DNA of 64,000 bases, from NCBI GenBank assembly GCA_964509075.1, contig CAZDWC010000004.1, positions 253,620-317,619 of the forward strand, given 5' to 3'. Positions 33,979 to 42,516 of this stretch are shown here, one piece after another. Numbering within the stretch: the stretch's first letter is position 1; each line of letters opens with the position of its first letter. The notes beneath the pieces were generated by a model, which saw nothing but the letters and a program-made list of their open reading frames with translations, had not been told where the DNA came from and did not search any database. This DNA comes from UBA7239 sp964509075 (lineage in GTDB: Bacteria; Pseudomonadota; Gammaproteobacteria; Pseudomonadales; UBA7239). A program made the position numbers and the translations under genes.

Positions 33979-34835
33979 GTGTGGCTCTCGTTAGGCGAGG
34001 GTGTGATGATCGCGCGAATGTTCGCCGGTGCTTCGCGACCGAAATCCTTGCGATACAGAGCAACGGCGCGTTGCACAATCTCGGATAGCGGCGATGTTGA
34101 GGTGGCGAGTTTCGTCCATTCACGCCGATAAATCGTGAGGAAACAAAGCAGGTCTCGTCGCGTCAATGGCAGATCAAAAGCCGAATAAAACAAACCGGCC
34201 AGATCCTTGGTCAGCCAGCGCATGGGCGTGTGCTGGCGCAGTTGCGCGCGATGCAGGTCAATCAGAAACAGCGCGTCGTCACGCGAGAACGCTTTGGTAT
34301 TGTCGGCGCGCAAGAAGTGGCAGAGATAGTAGTCGCGGTGATTGATGCCGTTTTCGTGCAGGATCTTGCTGATTTGCGCGAGCTTGCGAATGATGGCACG
34401 TTTCTCGCGCAGTGAAGGCGGCTTTGTCGCCCAGCGCTTGCAGTAATCTTCCAGACTGACGGTATTTGTCAGGTCTTCCGTGATCAGGAATGACAGCTGT
34501 CGGGCAGGATTGCTGCCGTACATGCCGAACGCGACAGGTGTGAGCGTATCAACGCCGAGTGATTTCAGGCGCAGACAGGCGCGGTATTCATTTTCGGCAC
34601 CAAGGACAGGTAGCCGCAGTTGCAGCAGGTTCTTGATGATCTCGCCCCAGCCGATACCTTCATGCAGTTTGAGAAAAAAGCTGCGGCCATCGCAGGAGAA
34701 TTGCAGCGTGCGGCGCCCTTCCTTGTCGCGGAATATTTTTCCCTGCAGGGCGCGAGCTTCGGTAAACGGGTCTTTGCCCTGCCAACGTTGCTGCCAGTAT
34801 GCATCAAGAACGATTTTGTCTGTGCGCGTGCTCAT
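33975..34835 (-). CDS. waaP: LPS core heptose(I) kinase
   Basis: The 286-residue protein belongs to the WaaP/InaA kinase-like family. It has the nucleotide-binding Lys segment RSFFLKLHEGIGWGE, the catalytic loop GINHRDYYLCHFL (HRD) and LFLIDLHRAQLR as the metal-binding Asp segment. It phosphorylates the first inner-core heptose of lipopolysaccharide at the cytoplasmic side, a step needed for outer-membrane stability and, in Pseudomonas, viability. It overlaps waaG by four bases and lies in the same order as in Pseudomonas. Confidence 0.95.
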   Translation of the reverse strand: MSTRTDKIVLDAYWQQRWQGKDPFTEARALQGKIFRDKEGRRTLQFSCDGRSFFLKLHEGIGWGEIIKNLLQLRLPVLGAENEYRACLRLKSLGVDTLTPVAFGMYGSNPARQLSFLITEDLTNTVSLEDYCKRWATKPPSLREKRAIIRKLAQISKILHENGINHRDYYLCHFLRADNTKAFSRDDALFLIDLHRAQLRQHTPMRWLTKDLAGLFYSAFDLPLTRRDLLCFLTIYRREWTKLATSTSPLSEIVQRAVALYRKDFGREAPANIRAIITPSPNESHT

Positions 34836-35965
34836 GCCGTGCGCGCCTGTGCTGACGAGACAATGATGTCTGCGGCACGTTGAAACAGTGAGTAGATGTC
34901 TGCACTCTCAGCCATGTTCAAGCCGTTGGTGCGCCAGGTGTTGCGCCGCGTATCATCGCGCAGCATCCACGCCAGCTGGCGATTGAGCTGGTGTTGGTTG
35001 AACGGCTCGTTGAGCACCACGCCACACTGGTATTGGCGAATATAATTGCTGTAACCGCAGACGGCTGTCGTCAATACTGGTAGGCCGGCAATGGCGGCTT
35101 CCAGCAAAACCGTGCCGGTGTTTTCGCGATACGCGGGATGAATCAGCAGGTCGGCGCCTTGCAGATAGCGCGGAATATCATCGCGTCCGGCAAGCACGCG
35201 TATGTGATCGTCGACACCCAGTTGCCGGGCCAGTTTGAGAAAACGATCCGGTTTGTCCTGGCCAATCACAATGAAACGTGTGTGAAACAGCAGCTCTTCG
35301 GGCAGGGAAGCCAATGCGCGAATAGCGCGATCCAGTCCTTTGGTGCGAAATCCGGAGCCGATCATCAGTACCAATCTGTCGTCAGGCTGCAATTGATAGA
35401 CATCGCGAAATTCTGCGCGAATATCTGCTGCATCACTGCCGGCGCGGCGATCCGGGTTGATGCCTGGCGGTAATACGCTACAGCGCGCAGAGCAGCCTGG
35501 ATAATACTGCTCGTATTCATCGACACTGCGTTGGGCAATGGCGAGCACTTGTGTGTGAGCTTCTGCGCCGAACACTGCAGCTTCATCCTGCAGATACTGC
35601 CGGTAACGAGGCAGAAAGCGCAGCAAGGGTAAACGCTCCTGCATCAACTTGGCCTTGAAGCAGGTGTCGGCAGCGTAATAGATATCCAGTCCCGGCATCT
35701 TGTTGAAGCCGACAACCAGTTGCGGCTTTTCGGCCTGCATGCGCTGCTGGAAAATTTCTGAAAAACGTTTGTTGCGGTTGTGATTGCTGATGCCGCTGAC
35801 AGGCAGGACTTCCACGCGCAGGCCATCAGGTTTTTCGCCCTGCCATTCGCTGCAGTAAATCGTGACCGTTGCACCTTTTTCCGCACAGGCTTGCGCAATG
35901 CGCAGCATGTCGCGCTGCAAGCCGCCATAAGGAAAATATTTGTACAGTGCAAAGGCTATCTTCAC
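34832..35965 (-). CDS. waaG: LPS core glucosyltransferase I
   Basis: The 377-residue GT4 enzyme starts MKIAFALYKYFPYGGLQRDM, the donor-domain beginning of WaaG. It also has VVGFNKMPGLDIYYAADTCF, GSGFRTKGLDRAIRAL and the sugar-nucleotide motif HPAYRENTGTVLLEAAIAG (E-x7-E). It adds a hexose to heptose II of the inner core at the cytoplasmic face. Overlaps of four bases join it to waaC and waaP. Confidence 0.95.
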   Translation of the reverse strand: MKIAFALYKYFPYGGLQRDMLRIAQACAEKGATVTIYCSEWQGEKPDGLRVEVLPVSGISNHNRNKRFSEIFQQRMQAEKPQLVVGFNKMPGLDIYYAADTCFKAKLMQERLPLLRFLPRYRQYLQDEAAVFGAEAHTQVLAIAQRSVDEYEQYYPGCSARCSVLPPGINPDRRAGSDAADIRAEFRDVYQLQPDDRLVLMIGSGFRTKGLDRAIRALASLPEELLFHTRFIVIGQDKPDRFLKLARQLGVDDHIRVLAGRDDIPRYLQGADLLIHPAYRENTGTVLLEAAIAGLPVLTTAVCGYSNYIRQYQCGVVLNEPFNQHQLNRQLAWMLRDDTRRNTWRTNGLNMAESADIYSLFQRAADIIVSSAQARTA

Positions 35966-36960
35966 GCGCGCCCCAGCAGCTCTTGCAGGCGGGCAAAAAC
36001 GACGGCAGGTGTGAGTGGTGCAAAGATGGCGGGCTGCACAGTGGTTGCACTGGACTGCGTGTAATCCTGTGCGCAGAGATGGAACTGGTTGGGCCCATAC
36101 GCGCCGACGCGTTTGGGGGAGGTGGATGCGTAAAGCGACAGATTGGGCACGGCAAGCGCGGCAGTGAGGTGGCCCAGTCCGGTATCAACAGACACGACGG
36201 CGCGCGCGCTGGCAATCACATTGGCCATGCCGGCGAGATTGGTGCGCGACAACACTTCTGCGCGCTGGTGCGCTTGCGCGATAAAACGTGCGCGGCTGTG
36301 TTCCTTTTCACTCCACCACGGCAGTTTTACGTGCATGCCGGTTTCGCACAGCAGCTTGCACAGTGTCTGCCAGTATTCGTCCGGCCAGTGTTTGTCGGCG
36401 CGTGTGGTGCCGTGCAGGAACAAGACATAGGGCGGATCGCTCTGTTCGCCAAAGCGGCGGCGGTCGATGCCGTAATCCGGCGGAGAAACAGGCTTGTCAT
36501 AGCCGAGCGCCTTGGCGAACAGTTCGCGCGTGCGCTCCACGGCGTGCTGATCCTTGGCAACAGAGAAGCGTTTCTTATAGGCGAGACTTGCCAGTGGCTC
36601 ACGTGCGCTGTCGCCATCAAAACCACAAGTGGGTGCATCGACAAAGCGCGTGAGGAACGCGCTCTTGATCAGGCCTTGCGCATCAATCGCACAGTCATAG
36701 TTTTCGGCATTCAGTTGTGCGCGAAAGTCTTGCCACTCGCCGGAGGTGATCAGTTTCGCCAGTTGTTTGCGCCAGCGGCGTATTGCAACCGGAATTACGC
36801 GCGCGACATGTGGATGCCAGGCGGGAATTTCCGCAAAACCCTCTTCCACCACCCAGTCAAAGACGATGCCGGGAATTTTTTTGCAAGCATCGCTGACAGC
36901 AGGCAAGGTGTGAATGACATCGCCCATGGAAGAGGTTTTGATAATCAGAACCCGCCTCAT
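35962..36960 (-). CDS. waaC: LPS heptosyltransferase I
   Basis: The 332-residue GT9 enzyme starts MRRVLIIKTSSMGDVIHTLPA, the classic WaaC N-terminus, with FLHGTTRADKHWPDEYW and VSVDTGLGHLTAALAVP in the C-terminal donor domain. It transfers L-glycero-D-manno-heptose from the ADP-sugar to Kdo2-lipid A. The start was set at ATG 36960, which overlaps the waaF stop by four bases; earlier frames add a non-conserved extension into waaF. Confidence 0.96.
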   Translation of the reverse strand: MRRVLIIKTSSMGDVIHTLPAVSDACKKIPGIVFDWVVEEGFAEIPAWHPHVARVIPVAIRRWRKQLAKLITSGEWQDFRAQLNAENYDCAIDAQGLIKSAFLTRFVDAPTCGFDGDSAREPLASLAYKKRFSVAKDQHAVERTRELFAKALGYDKPVSPPDYGIDRRRFGEQSDPPYVLFLHGTTRADKHWPDEYWQTLCKLLCETGMHVKLPWWSEKEHSRARFIAQAHQRAEVLSRTNLAGMANVIASARAVVSVDTGLGHLTAALAVPNLSLYASTSPKRVGAYGPNQFHLCAQDYTQSSATTVQPAIFAPLTPAVVFARLQELLGRA

Positions 36961-38012
36961 GCGCAACACTCCAGATGGTGTGGCAACCGCTCCAGCGCCG
37001 CGAGCACTTGTGCAGGTTGCAAATCCTTCAGGCACTGCAAATGTTGCAATGGACACTCACGCTTGAAGCAGGGGCTGCAGGCAATACCGGTACGCACGAT
37101 TTCCACGGCATCGGCCAGAGGCGGTGTGAATTGTGGTGATGATGAACCGTAAACCGCGACTAACGGACGGTTGAGTGCGGCGGCGATATGCATTAAGCCG
37201 GAATCATTACTGACGACGTGGCTTGCACAGGACAGCAAGTCGATCGCCTCGGCGAGTACGGTTTTGCCGGCGAGATTGATGCAGGCGTTGCGTTGATCTG
37301 CTGGTAACAAGTTGCGAATGGTTTCAGCGACCGGTGCATCTTTTGCAGAACCGAAAATCCACACTTGCTCGCCGGCGGCAATGCGTCGTGTGGCAACTGC
37401 AGCGTAGTGTTGCTCAGGCCAGCGTTTAGCTGGGCCGAATTCTGCGCCAGGACACAGTGCCAGCACCGGTGCATCAAGATGCAATTGATATTTCGTCAAA
37501 GCAGCGTTGCGCGCGGTTTCTTCAATCAGCAGGCGTGGTCGCGGCAATTGTTTCGGCAGCTCTGCATCTTCAGCAAAAGCCAGTGCAGCGAAGCGCTCGA
37601 TCATCAGCGGGTATTTTTGTTTGTCGAGCGTGCGGATGTCGTTAAGCAGACCATAACGCATTTCACCGCGCCAGCCAGTACGCTTTGTGATACCGGCAAA
37701 AAACGGCACCAGCGCAGATTTCCAGGAATTCGGTAGCAGGATGGCCTGCTGGTATTTGCCGCGCAATTTGCGGCCGATTTTCTTGCGCGCCAGGAAACCG
37801 AATTCACCGTGCGCAAATGGTAAATCAAAACTCGCACGCACTTCCGGCATGCGCGCCAGCAGCGGTGCGCTCCAGGCGGGCGCCAGCACGTCAATCGCAC
37901 AGTCGGGATTGTTTTGTTTTAGGAGACGAAACAAGACTTGCGCCATCACCATGTCACCGACCCAGGCGGGGCCGATGACAAGGATAGCGGGATTTTTTTG
38001 CGCCTGATTCAT
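36957..38012 (-). CDS. waaF: LPS heptosyltransferase II
   Basis: The 351-residue GT9 protein starts MNQAQKNPAILVIGPAWVGDMV and has LCPGAEFGPAKRWPEQHYA, VSNDSGLMHIAAALNRP and a Cys-containing C-terminal CSPCFKRECPLQH segment typical of WaaF. It adds the second heptose of the inner core. It is the first gene of the ATGA-coupled run waaF-waaC-waaG-waaP-maoC. A terminator-like repeat separates it from ilvE upstream, so it either has its own promoter or receives read-through. Confidence 0.96.
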   Translation of the reverse strand: MNQAQKNPAILVIGPAWVGDMVMAQVLFRLLKQNNPDCAIDVLAPAWSAPLLARMPEVRASFDLPFAHGEFGFLARKKIGRKLRGKYQQAILLPNSWKSALVPFFAGITKRTGWRGEMRYGLLNDIRTLDKQKYPLMIERFAALAFAEDAELPKQLPRPRLLIEETARNAALTKYQLHLDAPVLALCPGAEFGPAKRWPEQHYAAVATRRIAAGEQVWIFGSAKDAPVAETIRNLLPADQRNACINLAGKTVLAEAIDLLSCASHVVSNDSGLMHIAAALNRPLVAVYGSSSPQFTPPLADAVEIVRTGIACSPCFKRECPLQHLQCLKDLQPAQVLAALERLPHHLECCA

Positions 38013-38022
38013 GAGGGCCCGT

Positions 38023-38052
38023 AAAAAAGGGCGCAGCAAGCGGCGCCCCTAC
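38023..38052 (-). terminator. REP-like hairpin acting as ilvE terminator
   Basis: On the minus strand GGGCGC and GCGCCC (6 bp) close a short hairpin followed by TTTTTT (38023-38028), a good intrinsic terminator four bases past the ilvE stop. The whole unit begins GTAGGGGCGC and has a central CTTG, closely matching the two repeat copies at 48193-48268. It therefore looks like a member of the same repeat family that supplies the terminator. Confidence 0.75.
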
Positions 38053-38055
38053 GGT

Positions 38056-38982
38056 TTATTTTACAGGCGTGAGCCATTCGGCAAACTGCGTGCGGCGACC
38101 TTTGACCTGATCGAAATACATGCTCTGCAGTTTTTCGGTGACCGGGCCGCGGCGACCGGCGCCGATGGTGCGGCCGTCGAGTTCGCGAATCGGTGTGACT
38201 TCCGCAGCTGTGCCGGTGAAGAAGGCTTCATCGGCGATGTAGACTTCGTCGCGCGTGATGCGTTTTTCCACGACCGGGCAGCCAATTTCTTTCGCCAGAT
38301 GGAAAATGGTGTTGCGCGTGATACCGTTGAGGCACGCCGTCAGTTCCGGCGTGTAGATCACGCCGTTCTTGACGAGGAAGATGTTCTCGCCCGAGCCTTC
38401 GGCGACATAGCCTTCCGGATCCAGCAGCAGCGCTTCTTCTGCACCGCCCGACAGCGCTTCGTTGAGCGCCAGCATCGAGTTGATGTAATGGCCGTTGGCT
38501 TTCGCACGCGTCATCGAGATGTTGACGTGATGGCGGGTGTAGGAGCTGGTGCGCACCTTGATGCCGGTCTGCAGTGCTTCATCGCCCATGTAGGCGCCCC
38601 ATGACCAGGCGGCAACGATGACGTGAACCGTCAGGCCTTTTGCGCGCAGGCCCATGGCTTCGGATCCGTAGAACACCATCGGGCGCAGGTAGGCAGATGG
38701 CAGGTTGTTTTCGCGAACGGCAGCGCGTTGCGCCTCGTTGATCTCGTCCTTGGAGAACGGAATCACCATGTTCATGATCTTGGCCGAATCGAACAGGCGA
38801 TCCGTGTGCTCCTGCAAGCGGAAGATGCAGGTACCCTGCTTTTCAGTTTCGTAGGCGCGCACGCCTTCGAATACGCCCATGCCGTAGTGAAGGGTGTGGG
38901 TGAGGACATGGACCTTGGCGTCGCGCCAGGGAACCATTTTGCCGTCAAACCAGATCAGCCCGTCGCGATCCGCCATGCTCAT
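38056..38982 (-). CDS. ilvE: Branched-chain amino acid aminotransferase
   Basis: The 308-residue fold-type IV PLP enzyme has the ilvE pattern: THTLHYGMGVFEGVRAY near the N-terminus, KANGHYINSMLALNEA with the PLP-binding Lys, VAEGSGENIFLVKNG, and EAFFTGTAAEVTPI. It makes leucine, isoleucine and valine from the keto acids using glutamate in the cytoplasm. Its position between glnE and waaF copies Pseudomonas gene order. The first ATG was kept; ATG two codons in is equally possible. Confidence 0.96.
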   Translation of the reverse strand: MSMADRDGLIWFDGKMVPWRDAKVHVLTHTLHYGMGVFEGVRAYETEKQGTCIFRLQEHTDRLFDSAKIMNMVIPFSKDEINEAQRAAVRENNLPSAYLRPMVFYGSEAMGLRAKGLTVHVIVAAWSWGAYMGDEALQTGIKVRTSSYTRHHVNISMTRAKANGHYINSMLALNEALSGGAEEALLLDPEGYVAEGSGENIFLVKNGVIYTPELTACLNGITRNTIFHLAKEIGCPVVEKRITRDEVYIADEAFFTGTAAEVTPIRELDGRTIGAGRRGPVTEKLQSMYFDQVKGRRTQFAEWLTPVK

Positions 38983-39189
38983 ATCAATTACTCCGCCGTT
39001 TCAGATTCAAGGAATGGTGTCTGCATAGACCGTATGGCAGCAGGACTGCTGCCAGGCAGGGGTCAAGAGAGTCGCATATTGAACCAGAAATCGGCCATCG
39101 ACGGTACCGGCAAGACCGTAAAGAGCTTGGGGAGACTGGCACTGCATGCTAGGCTGCGCGCCCACAGCCACCTGCCACTCGGTATTTTC

Positions 39190-39528
39190 ATGAGCACACT
39201 GCCTCCCTGCCCGCAATGCAATTCCGCCTACACCTATGAAGATGGCGATCTTTACATCTGCCCGGAGTGCGCGCACGAGTGGAGCAAGTCTGCAGCAGCC
39301 GACAGCAGTGAACAGAAAGTGGTGCGCGATGCACACGGCAACGAGCTGAAAGACGGTGACAGCGTCACCGTGATCAAGGATCTCAAGATCAAGGGTTCGT
39401 CGCTGGTGGTGAAAGTGGGCACGAAAGTCAAAAACATTCGCCTGGTGGATGGCGATCACGACATCGACTGCAAAATCGACGGTATCGGCGCCATGCAGCT
39501 GAAGTCGGAGTTTGTGAAGAAAGCCTGA
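39190..39528 (+). CDS. yjdM: YjdM/PhnA-type zinc-ribbon protein
   Basis: The 112-residue protein has an N-terminal zinc ribbon (CPQCNSAYTYEDGDLYICPEC) and the family's SH3-like C-terminus with LKDGDSVTVIKDLKIKG, GTKVKNIRLVDGDHDIDC and a final MQLKSEFVKKA. It was formerly called alkylphosphonate protein PhnA, but is not tied to phosphonate use in most bacteria, and no such genes are near. The ATG at 39190 directly precedes the ribbon. It is the only plus-strand gene between ilvE and the letA region's far flank, and it is convergent with glnE. Confidence 0.93.
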   Translation: MSTLPPCPQCNSAYTYEDGDLYICPECAHEWSKSAAADSSEQKVVRDAHGNELKDGDSVTVIKDLKIKGSSLVVKVGTKVKNIRLVDGDHDIDCKIDGIGAMQLKSEFVKKA

Positions 39529-39567
39529 GTTTTTAAAGAAAGTCTGAGCGCCAGCTGCCGATATTGA

Positions 39568-42504
39568 TCAACTGGCGGCTTCGTATTTCCCCATCATGTT
39601 TTGCCAGGCCTGCGTAATGATTTCACGCTCCGGCAATAATTCATCTGCAGCAAGCAATGTTGGCTCACCCAGCAGCACGCGGCGGTGGCCGCGTGCGCGC
39701 AGGCGGCGATAGGCTTCCATCAGTTGCTCTGCCTGCTCTGCCGTCATCAGGCCGGTAGCGACCAGCGTTTCAAGAATGCGGATGTTGTCGGGCCAGCGCA
39801 GCAGTGCCGGCTGGGCATGGCTCCAGGCCAGCACGGCAAACTGCACCAGAAATTCGAGATCAACGATACCGCCCTGCCCCTGTTTGAGATCGAAATGACT
39901 GGCGTCGCTTTTATCGAGTTGCGCGCGCATCTTGTTGCGCATCTCCACCACGTCGCACCCGAGTTTTACTGTGTCGCGCTCACGCCCGAGAATTTTTGCG
40001 CGAATTGCATAAAAGTTTTCAGCGAGCTGCGGGCAGCCGGCAACCACACGTGCACGCACCAGTGCCTGATGCTCCCATGTCCAAGCATCTTTATCCTGGT
40101 AACGTGCAAAGCCGTTCAGGCTGGTGACCAGCAAACCTGAATTGCCGGATGGCCGCAACCGCATGTCCACTTCGTACAGAATGCCGTTGATGGTGCGTGT
40201 GTTGAGGATGTGGATAATTTTCTGGCCGAGACGCGCAAAAAACACGCTGTTGTCGATGGCGGTTTGTCCGCTGCCTGCATCGGCGAGTGTTTCGCCGCCG
40301 CCGGCTTCGTGTATGAAAACCAGATCCAGATCGGAGCCGTGGCCGAGTTCCAATCCGCCGAGTTTGCCGTAGCCGACAATGATAAAAGCGGGATCGCAGG
40401 CACTGCCGTCTTCGCGTTGCGGCGCACCGTGTTTTGCCACGAGCGGCTTCCAGGCCATCTGCAGCACGTAGGCGAGAATCGCTTCGGCAAGAAAGGTGAG
40501 ATAGTCACTCACTTTCATCAACGGCAGGCGGCCCGTCACTTCGCAGGCCGCAGCGCGCAGGCTGTGCGCGCGTTTGAAGTGACGCAAGGTTTCCATTTGC
40601 GCTTCGAGATCCTCTTCCGGAATTCTCAACATCTGTTGTCGCAACAAACCGGATAACTCATCGCGCGAAGGCGCGACATCGCGGTACAGGTTGCGCGGGT
40701 CAATCAGCTCGTCCAGCAGCACAGGCCACGCTGCCAGTTGTTCCGCAATCCAGCTGCTGGCTTCCACCAGCACGATGAGTTGCTGCAACGCTTGCGGATT
40801 TTCGATCAGCAACACGAGATAGGATGAGCGCCGCAACACCGCGCGCAACAACGGCAGAACACGCGAAAAGACTTCGTCTGGCTGTGCGCAGGCTGCCAGC
40901 GACTTCAACAGAAGTGGCATGAAGCGGTTGAGGCGCTCGCGGCCGTCACCGGGCAGTGTCAGCAACGCCTTGTCGCTGCGCCAGTCGTGCAATAGTGTCT
41001 GCATGGATTCGGCAGCGGCAACGCCATGCTGGCACAGCAGCTCCGCTTCCTGTTCTGCATCGTGCTGGCCTTCCCACAGCGACTGCCAGACATCATCTTG
41101 CTGCGCGGCCTGCTCCTCCTGTGGTGGCGCAATCACGGCGGCAAAAATGCGCTGCACATGATGGCGGTGCACCTGCAGCTGCGTGTAGAAGCTTTCCCAG
41201 TTGTCGAAACCGGTCAGCCAGGCAATACGTGCTCTCTGTGTTTCATCACGCGGCAGCATCTGCGTCTGTTCGTCGCGCCAGGCCTGCAGCAGGTGTTCGA
41301 CATCGCGCAGGAAAAAATACGCAGCTCGCAGTTGCTCCACATCCTCTGTCGCAAGAAAACCCTTGTGCTCAAGCCGGGTCAGCATCGGCACCACCGGTGC
41401 CGGTTGCAGGTCGCGATCACGTCCGCCGTGGATCAACTGGAACGATTGCACGATGAATTCTATTTCGCGTATGCCGCCCGCGCCCAGTTTGACATTGTCG
41501 GCCATACCTTTCTTTTTAACTTCACGTTCGATCTGGCGTTTGAGATCGCGCAGCGAAGCGATGGATGCGAAATCCAGATAGCGACGAAACGTGAAGTGCC
41601 GCAGCATGTCCAGCAGCGGCGCGGCCTGTTTGTCATCGCCACAGATCAGCCGCGCCTTGATCATCGCGTAGCGTTCCCAATCGCGGCCCTGCTGCTGGTA
41701 ATACTGTTCCATGGCATCGTAATTCAGCACCAGCGCGCCGCTGTCGCCGTAGGGACGCAGGCGCATGTCGACACGAAAGACAAAACCGTCAGCAGTGTTC
41801 TTGTCGATGACGGTGATCAGTTTCTGGCACAGCCTGGTGAAGAATTCGCGATTGGCAACGCTGCGCGCCCTGGGCGTGCTGCTGTCTGGTTGTGTCTGGC
41901 CATTTTCATCGTAGGCAAAAATCAGGTCGATATCGGAAGAAAGATTCAACTCGAAAGCGCCGAGTTTTCCCATGCCCAGCACGAGCAGTTGTTGCGCTGT
42001 GCCGTTTTCGCTGCGCGGCGTGCCGAATTCAAGACACAGGCGAGGATAAAGGAAGTTGACTGCCTGCTGGATGCAGACATCTGCCAGTGCCGTCAATGCA
42101 GATGTGGTTTCCAGTGTCGTTGCGCGACGCGTGATGTCGCGCCAGATAATGCGCAGCATTTGCTGCTGGCGAAACAGGCGCAGTTCGCGCATCAGCGCAT
42201 CTTCGCTATCGCAAGGCGCACAGCGCTCAGCCAGTTCGGTTGCAAAAACTGCTTCGTCAGGCTGCATGGCCAGCGGCGTGGCGCTCGAGAACAGCGCCAG
42301 CAGCCATTCAGGCTTTCTGCAACACCAGTCAAACGCGTATTGGCTGCCCAGCCAGACGCAAGCGAGTTCGTGCAGGAACGCAGCATCCGTACTTTGCTGT
42401 TGGAACCACTGTTGTTGGGCTTCATCCAGTTTTTCACGGAGTTGCAGTTGCTGGCGCTGGAAATCCGCGAGCCAGATGTCGGGCAGGATGCTTACGCGAT
42501 ACAT
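39568..42504 (-). CDS. glnE: Glutamine synthetase adenylyltransferase/adenylyl-removing enzyme
   Basis: The 978-residue bifunctional protein has two nucleotidyltransferase-like domains, each with a Gly/Ser-Asp-x-Asp metal motif. LSSDIDLIFAYDE near residue 185 belongs to the N-terminal deadenylylating domain and GHGSDLDLVFIHE near 710 to the C-terminal adenylylating domain. Helical linkers lie between. It switches glutamine synthetase activity by adding or removing AMP at a tyrosine, under PII control. Its start lies 12 bases after the GspE/PilB gene stop, so the two may be cotranscribed; ilvE follows beyond the yjdM gene. Confidence 0.97.
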   Translation of the reverse strand: MYRVSILPDIWLADFQRQQLQLREKLDEAQQQWFQQQSTDAAFLHELACVWLGSQYAFDWCCRKPEWLLALFSSATPLAMQPDEAVFATELAERCAPCDSEDALMRELRLFRQQQMLRIIWRDITRRATTLETTSALTALADVCIQQAVNFLYPRLCLEFGTPRSENGTAQQLLVLGMGKLGAFELNLSSDIDLIFAYDENGQTQPDSSTPRARSVANREFFTRLCQKLITVIDKNTADGFVFRVDMRLRPYGDSGALVLNYDAMEQYYQQQGRDWERYAMIKARLICGDDKQAAPLLDMLRHFTFRRYLDFASIASLRDLKRQIEREVKKKGMADNVKLGAGGIREIEFIVQSFQLIHGGRDRDLQPAPVVPMLTRLEHKGFLATEDVEQLRAAYFFLRDVEHLLQAWRDEQTQMLPRDETQRARIAWLTGFDNWESFYTQLQVHRHHVQRIFAAVIAPPQEEQAAQQDDVWQSLWEGQHDAEQEAELLCQHGVAAAESMQTLLHDWRSDKALLTLPGDGRERLNRFMPLLLKSLAACAQPDEVFSRVLPLLRAVLRRSSYLVLLIENPQALQQLIVLVEASSWIAEQLAAWPVLLDELIDPRNLYRDVAPSRDELSGLLRQQMLRIPEEDLEAQMETLRHFKRAHSLRAAACEVTGRLPLMKVSDYLTFLAEAILAYVLQMAWKPLVAKHGAPQREDGSACDPAFIIVGYGKLGGLELGHGSDLDLVFIHEAGGGETLADAGSGQTAIDNSVFFARLGQKIIHILNTRTINGILYEVDMRLRPSGNSGLLVTSLNGFARYQDKDAWTWEHQALVRARVVAGCPQLAENFYAIRAKILGRERDTVKLGCDVVEMRNKMRAQLDKSDASHFDLKQGQGGIVDLEFLVQFAVLAWSHAQPALLRWPDNIRILETLVATGLMTAEQAEQLMEAYRRLRARGHRRVLLGEPTLLAADELLPEREIITQAWQNMMGKYEAAS

Positions 42505-42516
42505 GAGAGATTCTTT

